Part shown: piece by piece, positions 1 to 6,652 of the stretch
How the letters are laid out: every line of letters begins with the position of its first letter
Position numbering within the stretch: the first letter of the stretch is position 1
Origin: Chloroflexota bacterium
GTDB lineage: Bacteria; Chloroflexota; Anaerolineae; 4572-78; J111
NCBI GenBank assembly: GCA_003694775.1
Contig: RFJV01000438.1
Location: 1 to 9,524, forward strand
DNA length: 9,524 nucleotides
Direction: 5' to 3'
Program-made: the position numbers and the translations under genes
Notes under the pieces: generated by a model
Database searches by the model: none
Told to the model about the DNA's origin: nothing
The model's input: the letters and a program-made list of their open reading frames with translations, nothing else

Positions 1-355
1 CGGCCTGAATATCGCCGGTGGCCGCGGCCTGGGCCGCGGCGGCAACAGCCCCTTCCACCAGCGGCGCGTCGAGCAGATAAATTCGCTCCCGCTGTTCTTC
101 GGGCAGGAATTCCAGGGCCATTTCCGCGCTCAGCAGGGCACTGCCCAGGTCCATCAGGACTATCACCCCGTCGTCGCTGAAAACCTCCTGGATGGCCTGC
201 ACCACCCGGTTGGCATCCGTGCCGATAGGGTTGTCCGGGGCGTCAATACCGCCGGCAACGGCGATGGGCACTTTGCCCTGGGTCATCTGGCTGGCAAGCT
301 CCCGGACTCCTTCGGCCAGTCTGGCACTGTGTGAGACAATGACAATCCCTATCAT
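1..355 (-). CDS. dhaM: DhaM-type PTS EIIA phosphocarrier, second copy (3' end cut by window edge)
   Basis: This is the EIIA-like phosphotransferase subunit of PTS-dependent dihydroxyacetone kinase. In that system DhaM takes phosphate from HPr and passes it to ADP bound on DhaL. The minus-strand frame from ATG 355-353 gives 118 residues before the window ends, close to the usual length of about 125-135 for a stand-alone EIIA domain. It starts MIGIVIVSHS, with His9 at the position of the phosphorylated His9 of E. coli DhaM. It also has the family blocks [20 protein letters not shown] and DAPLVEG. The loop before IGTDA matches the canonical length. Its ATG overlaps the stop of the upstream dehydrogenase (ATGA), and I see no good Shine-Dalgarno, so translation is probably coupled. 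The cognate dhaK and dhaL are not in the window and could lie downstream. Family assignment is firm; the real partner is inferred. Confidence 0.9.
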   Translation of the reverse strand, partial: MIGIVIVSHSARLAEGVRELASQMTQGKVPIAVAGGIDAPDNPIGTDANRVVQAIQEVFSDDGVIVLMDLGSALLSAEMALEFLPEEQRERIYLLDAPLVEGAVAAAAQAAATGDIQA

Positions 356-1455
356 AAGCTGGTACCCGGTGTAGGTGATGAATGGTTCGATTCCGGGGCG
401 GCTGGCCCGCGGAAACGGCGTCGATACGCCAGCAGTTTATCGGGCCGGCCCCGGTAGGCCTGCCGTTCGGTCTTGCCGGAGGCCAGCTGGTGAAAAATTT
501 CTACCAGCGTGCTGTTGGCCGGGGTCGGCAGGCCGAGCGACTGCCCGGCCCGGACAATGGCCCCGTTGAGGGCATCGATTTCGGTGGTGGTGCGGCCCGC
601 GGCCAGGTCGATGTGCAGGGAAGGCATTTTGCTTCCCCGCCCGCTCTGCATCGCAGGGCGCAGGATGGCCCGTTTCAGGCTCAGCGGCAAATACGGGGCC
701 GATACCAGCCGGGCCAGCCACTCTACCGGGTAGCCCGGCAGGCTGACCGCCCCAATGCCCTGCGCTTTCATCACCGATACGCCTTCAGCCAGAGCCTCGA
801 TTTCCAGGTTGAACAGCTCTGGATGGGCCACAATCCGGGCCGGCGGCTCGTCCAGAATGGCGCTGGAGGCGTTGGTGACAATATTCAGAAGCAGTTTGGA
901 CCACTTCATGGCCCGGTAATCTGGATAGATTCGGGTGGGCAATCCGGCCTGGGTCAGGGTGCCGGCCAACTGCCGGACAAAACCGGACTGGCCGGCGCTC
1001 ATAGCCGCCAGGCCGAGGCCCCCCTTGTCTTTACTCACTTCGATGAGGCCGGACTCCGGAACCTGGATAGGGATGGTGATGGTCCCGGCAACCACCCGCT
1101 CTGCCCCGAACCGCCCGGTCAGGTGCTCCTCGGCGCCAACGCCGTTCTGCATGGCGACCAGCCGGGCCGCGCTCTTTTCCAGCAGACCGGCCAGTTCGTC
1201 GGCCGCGGCAGGGAGGGCCGGCATTTTGACGGTGACGAAAATCACCTCAAAGGGGCCGCGGTCCGGCACGGTGGTGCAGGTTTGGGGCCGGGTGAGCAGG
1301 TCCGGCTTTCCGGGCCGGCGAATGGTCAGCCCGTCTTGCTGTATTTTGTTCATCAGCCGCGGGCGTCCAATCAGGGTAACGGCGTGTCCGGCGGCAGAGA
1401 GCATTCCGCCGATGAAACAGCCAATCGCGCCGGCGCCCATCACGGCGATATTCAT
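352..1455 (-). CDS. Ketopantoate reductase (ApbA/PanE)-family NAD(P)H dehydrogenase, substrate uncertain
   Basis: The protein has 367 residues. The N-terminus is a Rossmann nucleotide-binding fold with GAGAIG at residues 7-12. The C-terminal half carries the ketopantoate reductase hallmarks: a Lys in SKLLLN (Lys187, matching catalytic Lys176 of E. coli PanE), Ser275 in GSKM, and TEIDALNG at 291-298, whose Glu292 matches Glu256 of PanE. PanE-type enzymes reduce 2-dehydropantoate to pantoate with NADPH in coenzyme A synthesis. This one is longer than the usual ~300 residues, with extra sequence around 235-270 and a basic, proline-containing tail after 330. Its place between a sugar-sensing regulator and a DhaM gene suggests a 2-oxo acid or polyol-derived substrate instead, but that is inference. 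The start at 1455 is chosen because it has an AGGAG site and overlaps the regulator's stop as ATGA. The frame stays open to an upstream ATG at 1590, but that would overlap the regulator by about 140 bases. Confidence 0.85.
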   Translation of the reverse strand: MNIAVMGAGAIGCFIGGMLSAAGHAVTLIGRPRLMNKIQQDGLTIRRPGKPDLLTRPQTCTTVPDRGPFEVIFVTVKMPALPAAADELAGLLEKSAARLVAMQNGVGAEEHLTGRFGAERVVAGTITIPIQVPESGLIEVSKDKGGLGLAAMSAGQSGFVRQLAGTLTQAGLPTRIYPDYRAMKWSKLLLNIVTNASSAILDEPPARIVAHPELFNLEIEALAEGVSVMKAQGIGAVSLPGYPVEWLARLVSAPYLPLSLKRAILRPAMQSGRGSKMPSLHIDLAAGRTTTEIDALNGAIVRAGQSLGLPTPANSTLVEIFHQLASGKTERQAYRGRPDKLLAYRRRFRGPAAPESNHSSPTPGTSL

Positions 1456-2423
1456 GGTTTCTCCTCGGACATTTTCAGCACGGCACGGGCGGCAATATCG
1501 TCTGTGACCAGGCAGTCGAGGACGCCCAGGCGGAGCGCTCCCAAAACTGCCGCCGCCTTGTCCAGACTGCCGCCCACGCCAATCACCCACGGCGTCCGGC
1601 GCAGGGTTTCCAGGCTGACGCCGATGATGCGGTTGTGCAGTTCCAGCGGCAGGATGTTGCCGTGCAGGTCGTAATGGTAGGTGCAGATATCTCCCACTCC
1701 GCCCAGACGAATCATCTCCCGCAGTTCGGCTTCGGTAATATAGCCGGCCTTGAGCAGACCGGACAGGGCGGGGGTCAAACTGCCGATGCCCACCAGGGCG
1801 ATGTCCATTTTTTCAAACAGCTCCATTGTTTCGCGGATGGAGCGTTCTTTGAGCAGGGCGTCGCGGGTGGCCGCGCTTTCTACCAGCAAGGGCGCGGGTA
1901 AGTACCGGTACTGCCCCCCCAGGGTTTGGGCCAGCCAGCGGGTCAGGTCTGGGCCGTCGAGCAGGGGATTGATGGAGCCAACCGCGCCGGTTAGCTGAAC
2001 CACGGTTACTTTCCTCTGGCTGGCGGCTTGCAGGGCGTTGACCACCTGGTACACCCCGGTATTCCAGGAAATCCCCAGGGTCATTCCGTCTTCCAGCCGT
2101 TCTTCCAGATGGCGGGCGGCTTTGGCGCCAAGCTGTTCAATCAGTTGGGCATAGCCCATATTGCTGGCCGGCAGGATAATGGCTTCTTTGAGCCGGAAGC
2201 GCTCCAGCAGGCCCAGCCGCAGGGTGGTAAACTTGTCCGTGGGGTACTGGATGATGATTTTGACCACCCCCGTGCGGCGCCCTTCTGCCAGCAAACGGGA
2301 TACCTGGGGCCGGGAGATGTTCAACTGCCGGGCAATTTCGCCCTGGGTCATATTCTTTTCGTAGTACAGGCTGGCTACCCTGGCTAACAGGGCATGCTTG
2401 TCTTCCGGTAAGTCTATCGTCAT
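1452..2423 (-). CDS. SorC/DeoR-family sugar-phosphate-sensing transcriptional regulator
   Basis: The protein has 323 residues, typical for the SorC family. A helix-turn-helix lies at about 26-47 (TQGEIARQLNISRPQVSRLL). It is followed by the family's effector-binding and oligomerisation domain, related to the sugar isomerase fold. Recognisable blocks are DGMTLGISWNTGVY (112-125), GIGS at 212-215, GGVGDICTYHYDLHG (241-255) and the final GGSLDKAAAVLGAL (284-297), ending in a VTD motif. Known members (SorC, LsrR, CggR, B. subtilis DeoR) bind phosphorylated sugars and usually control their own operon. The likely ligand here is a triose phosphate, glycerol phosphate or related metabolite, inferred only from the neighbours. 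A 12-bp inverted repeat lies 17 bases before the start codon and could be its operator. The ribosome site in front of ATG 2423 is weak. The stop overlaps the next gene's start (ATGA). Confidence 0.92.
   Translation of the reverse strand: MTIDLPEDKHALLARVASLYYEKNMTQGEIARQLNISRPQVSRLLAEGRRTGVVKIIIQYPTDKFTTLRLGLLERFRLKEAIILPASNMGYAQLIEQLGAKAARHLEERLEDGMTLGISWNTGVYQVVNALQAASQRKVTVVQLTGAVGSINPLLDGPDLTRWLAQTLGGQYRYLPAPLLVESAATRDALLKERSIRETMELFEKMDIALVGIGSLTPALSGLLKAGYITEAELREMIRLGGVGDICTYHYDLHGNILPLELHNRIIGVSLETLRRTPWVIGVGGSLDKAAAVLGALRLGVLDCLVTDDIAARAVLKMSEEKP
1461..1465 (-). promoter_or_regulatory. Ribosome binding site for the ketopantoate-reductase-family gene
   Basis: AGGAG on the minus strand, five bases before ATG 1455-1453, inside the last codons of the regulator gene. 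It decides the start in favour of 1455 over the in-frame ATG at 1590, and supports translational coupling to the regulator. Confidence 0.75.
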
Positions 2424-2440
2424 CTTGGGCAGTCAGATTG

Positions 2441-2452
2441 CATTGGTCAATG
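2441..2452. promoter_or_regulatory. 12-bp inverted repeat, candidate operator for the SorC-type regulator
   Basis: The plus strand reads CATTGGTCAATG, a perfect dyad of 5-bp arms with a 2-bp centre. It sits in the only sizeable gap in the window, 17 bases upstream of the regulator's start codon. A TTGACC hexamer inside it could be a -35 element, but I cannot see a convincing -10 with normal spacing. Autoregulation is usual for SorC-type proteins, so this is a reasonable operator candidate. A dyad this short can also occur by chance. Confidence 0.35.
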
Positions 2453-2460
2453 AAACAAGG

Positions 2461-2507
2461 TAGCAAAGTAGCAAAGTAGCAAGCAGCAAAGCAGCAAGCA
2501 GCAAAGC
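2461..2507. repeat. Short tandem repeats of AGCAAAG type between glpK-like gene and regulator
   Basis: On the plus strand, TAGCAAAG occurs twice in tandem (2461-2476). After one T, a 15-bp unit AGCAAGCAGCAAAGC follows twice without mismatch (2478-2492 and 2493-2507). The tract lies in the 95-base gap between the stop of the glycerol kinase homologue and the start of the regulator. It is purine-rich on the plus strand, lacks self-complementarity and codes for nothing. There is no hairpin with a T-run, so it does not look like a terminator. It may be slippage-prone spacer DNA. Confidence 0.85.
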
Positions 2508-2518
2508 AGTAATGTGTA

Positions 2519-4078
2519 TCAAACGCCTGGATAATGCTTCAACCGGCCGGTTTGCTCGTCTTCCAGCTCATCAATCCAGCCGAACGACCGGGTAACGGCT
2601 TTTTTCCAGCGCTGGTACAGTCTATCGGCGGTTTGCTCCAGCATTTGCGGATACCAGACCTTGTCTACGGTCCAATAATGGTGCACGTCGGACGGGTCTT
2701 CCCAGAAACCGCTAGCCAGGCCGGCGGCATACGCCGCGCCAAAGGCCGTCACATCGGCAATCTTGGGGCGGATGACCGGGATACCCAGAATATCGGCCTG
2801 GAACTGCATCAGCAGGTTGTTGGTGGTCATATAGCCGTCGCTTTTCAGCGAGCGGGGGGCGGCATTGATGTCTGCCTTCATGGCTTCCAGGATGTCGCGG
2901 GTCTGGTAGGCGATGGCTTCCAGGGCGGCACGGGCCAGGTGTCCCAGCCGGATATAGCGGGTCAGGCCGACAATGACCCCGCGGGCATCTTCGCGCCAGT
3001 AGGGGGCAAAAAGCCCCTTGAAGGCGGGCACAAAATATATCCCCCCGTTATCGCTGACCGTTTGGGCCAGGGTTTCGATTTCCGGAATCCGGCGGATGAT
3101 TTTCAGGTTATCCCTCAGCCATTCGATAATCAGGCCGGTAAAGGCAATAGAACCTTCCAGGGCGTACACCACCGGTCCATCGCCAAACTGGTAGCAGACG
3201 GTGGTCAGCAGGCCGTGGTTGGAGGCGACGATGTCCTGTCCGGTGTTCATTATCATAAAGGACGCGCCGTCGTAGCTGTTTTTGACCTCGCCGGGGTTGA
3301 GGCACAAATGGCCTACGGCCGCGGCTTGCTGGGAACCTAAAATACCGCAGACCGGCACTCGCCCACCGAGCGGCCCGTCGGCGCGGGTGTAGCCGTAAAC
3401 AGCGGGGTCGCTGGAGGGGCGAATTTCCGGCAGTACGGACGGCGGGATTTCAAAGAGGCGGCACATGTCATCGTCCCAGGTGGTGGTTCTGATGTTCATC
3501 AGCATGGTGCGGGAGGCATTGGTCACGTCGGTGACATGCACGCCGCCATCCACGCCGCCGGTCAGATTCCAGATGAGCCAGGCGTCCATGTTGCCAAAGA
3601 GGGCGTCGCCGCGGGCCGCGGCCTCGCGCAGACCGTCCACATTGTCAAACAGCCATTTGAGCTTGGTGGCAGAAAAGTAGGTGCTCACCGGCAGGCCAAC
3701 CCGGTCGCGAAATCTGTCCTGCCCGCCTTCCTTGCTCAGTTCCCGGCAGATGTCGGTGGTGCGGGTGTCTCGCCAGACAATGGCATTGTAGTAGGGGCGT
3801 CCGGTTTTCCTGTCCCAGACGACGGTGGTTTCGCGCTGGTTGGCAACGCCGATGGCGGCAATGTCTGCCGCGGTGAGGGAGGCTTTTTTCATGGCCTCGC
3901 TGATGACCACCTGGGTATTGGCCCAGATTTCCAGCGGGTAGTGCTCCAGCCAGCCGGCTTCGGGCCGAATCTGGCGGTGTTTGAGGCTGTGCTCGCTGAC
4001 GGGCTGTCCGCGGCGGTTGAAAATTACACACTTGGTGTTGTGGGTACTTTGGTCGATGGCAAGAATATAGTCCGCCAT
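2519..4078 (-). CDS. Glycerol kinase homologue (FGGY family) with altered catalytic and ATP-binding motifs
   Basis: The 519 residues align end to end with E. coli GlpK (about 500), which makes sn-glycerol-3-phosphate from glycerol and ATP. Both FGGY signature regions are present (134-146 and 367-387). Residues matching E. coli glycerol contacts are kept: Arg82 and Glu83 in NQRETT, Trp102, Tyr134, Gln250 and Phe274. The catalytic core is changed. The Asp of the usual GDQQAA is Ser249 (GSQQAA, codon TCC at 3334-3332). The first phosphate loop DQGTTSSR reads DQSTHNTK (9-16). The second, YGTGCF, reads YDGASF (269-274). The adenosine motif DGG reads DGY (414-416), and the nucleotide-contact Gln is Glu319. 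The frame is intact, so this is not simple decay. An AGGA site precedes ATG 4078, and dhaM ends 16 bases upstream. It could be a regulatory pseudokinase or an enzyme with changed chemistry. I withhold the glpK symbol for that reason. Confidence 0.88.
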   Translation of the reverse strand: MADYILAIDQSTHNTKCVIFNRRGQPVSEHSLKHRQIRPEAGWLEHYPLEIWANTQVVISEAMKKASLTAADIAAIGVANQRETTVVWDRKTGRPYYNAIVWRDTRTTDICRELSKEGGQDRFRDRVGLPVSTYFSATKLKWLFDNVDGLREAAARGDALFGNMDAWLIWNLTGGVDGGVHVTDVTNASRTMLMNIRTTTWDDDMCRLFEIPPSVLPEIRPSSDPAVYGYTRADGPLGGRVPVCGILGSQQAAAVGHLCLNPGEVKNSYDGASFMIMNTGQDIVASNHGLLTTVCYQFGDGPVVYALEGSIAFTGLIIEWLRDNLKIIRRIPEIETLAQTVSDNGGIYFVPAFKGLFAPYWREDARGVIVGLTRYIRLGHLARAALEAIAYQTRDILEAMKADINAAPRSLKSDGYMTTNNLLMQFQADILGIPVIRPKIADVTAFGAAYAAGLASGFWEDPSDVHHYWTVDKVWYPQMLEQTADRLYQRWKKAVTRSFGWIDELEDEQTGRLKHYPGV

Positions 4079-4094
4079 AGAAAAATTCCTGTTG

Positions 4095-4490
4095 TTACGG
4101 GATTTTTTTGCTTTCGCGGGTGGCCTGGGCGGCCTGGCAAACTTTTTCCAGCGGATGGCCGAGGGATGCTTCCACCACCGCGGCCAGTACGCCTTCTACC
4201 ATCGGCGCGTCGCATATCTGTACCCGGCGGCGCCTGTCCGGCGGAAGCATTTCGATAGCCATTTGGGTGCTGAGAAGGGCACTGCCCAGGTCAAAAAATA
4301 CCAGCACCCCGTCGGGAGAGTACACCTCCTGAATCGCTTCGAAGATTCTCTCCGCGTTGGTGCCAATTGTATTTTCGTCTATTCCCCCCGCCGATACTAT
4401 TTTGACCTGGTCGTATGCCAACTGCTCGGCCATTTCCTGCAAACCTCTGGCCTGCAAGTGGCTGTGAGAAACAAGAACTATCCCTATCAT
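4095..4490 (-). CDS. dhaM: DhaM-type PTS EIIA phosphocarrier, first copy, divergent
   Basis: The protein has 131 residues, a stand-alone EIIA domain of the DhaM (mannose-like EIIA) family. E. coli DhaM is a longer fusion with HPr and EI-like domains. It opens [10 protein letters not shown], with His9 as the expected phosphorylation site, and has [18 protein letters not shown] and DAPMVEG blocks. By my hand alignment about half its residues match the second DhaM in this window. Its loop between GGID and IGT is two residues shorter than in that copy and in E. coli. The established role is relaying phosphate from HPr to ADP on DhaL. Here the next gene, 16 bases downstream, is an altered glycerol kinase homologue, so this copy may serve a different partner. 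It begins ten bases after the stop of the small membrane protein, with only a weak ribosome site. Confidence 0.9.
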   Translation of the reverse strand: MIGIVLVSHSHLQARGLQEMAEQLAYDQVKIVSAGGIDENTIGTNAERIFEAIQEVYSPDGVLVFFDLGSALLSTQMAIEMLPPDRRRRVQICDAPMVEGVLAAVVEASLGHPLEKVCQAAQATRESKKIP

Positions 4491-4500
4491 TTGTTTTAGC

Positions 4501-4743
4501 TCACTTGCCTTTGAGCTTCTGGTTCAGGAAGTACGACACGCTCACGGCAATGAAGGCTCCGCCGCCATAGGCCAACCCCACCAGAATTCCTCTGCCGGTT
4601 TCTCCGGCGGCGACAACAGGATAGCCGTAGGAGTAGCCAAACAGAATGCAGATGATGATGACGATGGCCCATAAGATGCGTTGCCACTGTTTGCGCACCC
4701 GGTCGAAATCGGTGTCTTTTTGTTTAGCCTGACGTTTTGCCAT
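4501..4743 (-). CDS. Small two-helix membrane protein, unknown function
   Basis: I do not recognise this 80-residue protein. It has a strongly basic, charged N-terminus (1-21), a hydrophobic segment at about 22-44 and a second, glycine-rich one at about 52-74, ending NQKLKGK. By the positive-inside rule both ends face the cytoplasm, forming a hairpin in the membrane. A purine-rich GAGAG stretch lies upstream of ATG 4743. The gene sits 25 bases after the methyltransferase-like gene and ten bases before dhaM, so it belongs to the operon. It could help anchor or organise the membrane-associated GlpABC complex or a transport step, but nothing in the sequence shows this. It is too short for a glycerol facilitator, which needs six helices. 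The coding call rests on a clean hydrophobicity pattern and tight operon packing. Confidence 0.72.
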   Translation of the reverse strand: MAKRQAKQKDTDFDRVRKQWQRILWAIVIIICILFGYSYGYPVVAAGETGRGILVGLAYGGGAFIAVSVSYFLNQKLKGK

Positions 4744-4768
4744 AGGTTTTCTCTCTGCCGGTGGGCGG

Positions 4769-5356
4769 TCAGCCGGGGAACGGCTGGCAGGCCGGGCAGT
4801 TTTCCACTTCGGTGATGGTTTCCATAACAGCCGGCGTCACCGCTGACGGCGGGCCGGGCACAAACCCCACCGCGCCGCACAGACAGGCATACCAGCCAAT
4901 CCGAACCGCACTCCAGGGCATCCGCGGCTCCAAAAGCATCTCTTCTACGCCCATCCTCCACCGGGCATTGGTGACCAGCCGCCGACAGCCAATTTCTCGC
5001 AAGCGGCGGGTGTACAGCCCCACGTGGGCGCAGTGCCGCATCAGCAGAACCCCGACGGTAATATCTCGCGGCCAGGGAATCTGCCGGGCGTCGGCGCAGA
5101 TGACCAGCAGATTGGGCGGCAAAGGGGGCTGGTGGTGCAGAAGTGCCGGCTGAATTTCGACGGCATACACCCGGCGGGCCACTGCCGCGGCCCGCCGGGC
5201 AAACCGGAGGTCGCCGGCGCCGATATCCAGCACCGTATCCTCCGGGCGAATGAAGGCCAGCGCGTCGCGGTATGTTGTTTCATCATACGGCGCCCAGAGC
5301 GCCTCCCAACTGTCCAGGCTGTTGCGGGTCACGATAGTCCTTACCTGGGCGCCCAT
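4769..5356 (-). CDS. Class I SAM-dependent methyltransferase-like protein with cysteine-rich tail
   Basis: The 195 residues begin with a short leader, then a Rossmann-like SAM-binding core. VLDIGAGDL (42-50) is motif I, VYAVE (63-67) ends in the acidic residue expected to hold the SAM ribose, and ICADARQIPWP (86-96) fits the region that contacts the adenine. The protein is short for the fold, and I cannot see a substrate-specifying catalytic motif. The C-terminal part carries Cys158-x-Cys160 and Cys187-x-x-Cys190, which could bind zinc or iron. I cannot tell what it methylates, or whether it methylates at all. An AGGGG site lies eight bases before ATG 5356, and the gene starts 18 bases after the glpC stop. 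This packing suggests a role tied to the dehydrogenase or its expression, but that is inference. Confidence 0.75.
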   Translation of the reverse strand: MGAQVRTIVTRNSLDSWEALWAPYDETTYRDALAFIRPEDTVLDIGAGDLRFARRAAAVARRVYAVEIQPALLHHQPPLPPNLLVICADARQIPWPRDITVGVLLMRHCAHVGLYTRRLREIGCRRLVTNARWRMGVEEMLLEPRMPWSAVRIGWYACLCGAVGFVPGPPSAVTPAVMETITEVENCPACQPFPG

Positions 5357-5374
5357 AAGGTTCGCCCCTAAACC

Positions 5375-6652
5375 CTACCCCTGATTTACATCCAGGCCGT
5401 AGGCCTGGGCCAGCAGTTCTACGGGGTGGAGCATTTTTGCGCCGGTGGCGTGTCCAATCTGCCAGCGGCAGGTTTCGCTGTCGCAAATGGCAATGGGAGA
5501 ACCAGAGGCGATGACCTGCTCAAACAGGGGCCGTCCCACGTCCATCCCAATCTGGTATTTTTCCTTTTTGTAGCCGTAGGTTCCGGCAATGCCACAGCAG
5601 TCGGCCTGGACGAGCTGGATTTTAACGCCCGGTATCATTTCCAGCAAATCGATGGCCGGCAGGCCCATATTGTGGGCCTTGAGCTGGCAGGGGGCGTGGT
5701 ACGGAATAACCGCCTCCATGGGCTGGAAGTCGGTTTTCAGTTCGCCGGCATTGGCCAGGTCCAGCAGGAACTCGCAGATGTCGTAGGTCTGTTCGGCCAC
5801 CAGCCGGGCATCTTCGGTGTCGATGTCCAGGATGTGGCGGTAGTCCGACTTGAGCGAGAGGGTACAGCTGGTCGACGTGCCGACGATTTTGTATCCCTCG
5901 CGGGCATATTTGACCAGCGAGGCGATGTTCTGGCAGGCCTTGTGCCGGGCGGCATCGAACTCGGCGTTGGAGAGCAGGGGCAGGCCACAGCAGACCTGCT
6001 CCGGAACGACCACCTCAAAGCCGTTGTGCTCCAGCACGGCCAGGGCGGCCTTGCCCACTCGCGGTTCGTAGTAGTTGGTACTGCACCCGTGGAAGTAAAC
6101 CACTTTCTTTTCCGACTTCAGCCGGTGGGGAGATTTCTGGTACACGCCCCGGAACCAGCCGCGGAACGTTTCAAAGGAAAAGGGCGGGAACGGCGCGTCC
6201 CGGTGGATACCCAGCACCCATTCGGTTAAAATGCGGACGGGCCGCAGTTGGAACACGGCATTGGCAATGGGGGCAAAGGGACTGCCCAGCATGCCTTGCA
6301 GTTCGGTGCGGCCCAGCAGGCGGTTGCGCAGGGGGATGGGTTTTTTGTCGCGGTACAGCTTGTACCGCGCCTTGGCGTTCATTTCCATCACCTTGACGCC
6401 GTGCGGGCAGACCATTGTGCAGACGCCACAGCCACTGCAGTAGTCCAGGCTGTCGTCTACCGACAGCTCTTTGGGGTTGCGGAAACGCTGGGCCTGCGGC
6501 CCGACATACTTGGGGCCGGGGAACAGGTCGGTAACGTTGGCAACGGGGCAGTGGGAGGTGCAGATATTGCATTTTACGCACAGGTCGGCGGTAAATTGAA
6601 CCTGCTCCCAGATAGAGCGGGTGATGTCGTCGAGGGTTGTTTCTGTGCTCAT
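5375..6652 (-). CDS. glpC: Anaerobic glycerol-3-phosphate dehydrogenase subunit C, iron-sulfur electron-transfer subunit
   Basis: This 425-residue protein is the GlpC subunit, which carries electrons from the GlpAB flavoproteins towards the quinone pool at the membrane. Two ferredoxin-type [4Fe-4S] motifs are complete: Cys25, 28, 31 and 35-Pro, and Cys72, 75, 78 and 82-Pro. Two CCG domains of the kind found in heterodisulfide reductase HdrB and glycolate oxidase GlcF follow, with Cys221-Cys222-Gly plus Cys190 and Cys263, then Cys352-Cys353-Gly plus Cys322 and Cys390. It is slightly longer than E. coli GlpC (396). The start at 6652 has an AAGGAG site six bases away and overlaps the glpB stop as ATGA. 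The frame runs open to 6733, but that extension lies inside glpB and looks non-native. Together with glpA and glpB directly upstream, the subunit identity is secure. Confidence 0.95.
   Translation of the reverse strand: MSTETTLDDITRSIWEQVQFTADLCVKCNICTSHCPVANVTDLFPGPKYVGPQAQRFRNPKELSVDDSLDYCSGCGVCTMVCPHGVKVMEMNAKARYKLYRDKKPIPLRNRLLGRTELQGMLGSPFAPIANAVFQLRPVRILTEWVLGIHRDAPFPPFSFETFRGWFRGVYQKSPHRLKSEKKVVYFHGCSTNYYEPRVGKAALAVLEHNGFEVVVPEQVCCGLPLLSNAEFDAARHKACQNIASLVKYAREGYKIVGTSTSCTLSLKSDYRHILDIDTEDARLVAEQTYDICEFLLDLANAGELKTDFQPMEAVIPYHAPCQLKAHNMGLPAIDLLEMIPGVKIQLVQADCCGIAGTYGYKKEKYQIGMDVGRPLFEQVIASGSPIAICDSETCRWQIGHATGAKMLHPVELLAQAYGLDVNQG

Noticed and set aside
1456..1590. Upstream in-frame start for the ketopantoate-reductase-family gene
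   Set aside because: The extra 45 residues would overlap the regulator, precede the Rossmann start MNIAVMGAGAIG that the family begins with, and lack a ribosome site as good as the one before 1455.
382..1674. Long open frame on the plus strand, 430 codons
   Set aside because: It runs antisense to the dehydrogenase and regulator genes, has low-complexity Gly/Arg/Gln-rich composition and no recognisable domain. Such shadows are expected in GC-rich DNA.
2461..2507. CRISPR-like array
   Set aside because: The repeat units are 8 and 15 bases, directly adjacent without spacers, and no cas gene is present.
2424..2518. Rho-independent terminator after the kinase homologue
   Set aside because: The repeat tract is not self-complementary and no GC hairpin followed by a T-run is visible on the minus strand.
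2519..4078. Frameshift or sequencing error as the cause of the odd kinase motifs
   Set aside because: The changes are separate in-frame codon substitutions at distant sites (for example TCC at 3334-3332 and TAT at 2833-2831), with well-conserved sequence on both sides of each.
2534..4258. Two long plus-strand open frames opposite the glycerol kinase homologue
   Set aside because: They mirror the codons of a clearly homologous minus-strand gene and show no family motifs of their own.
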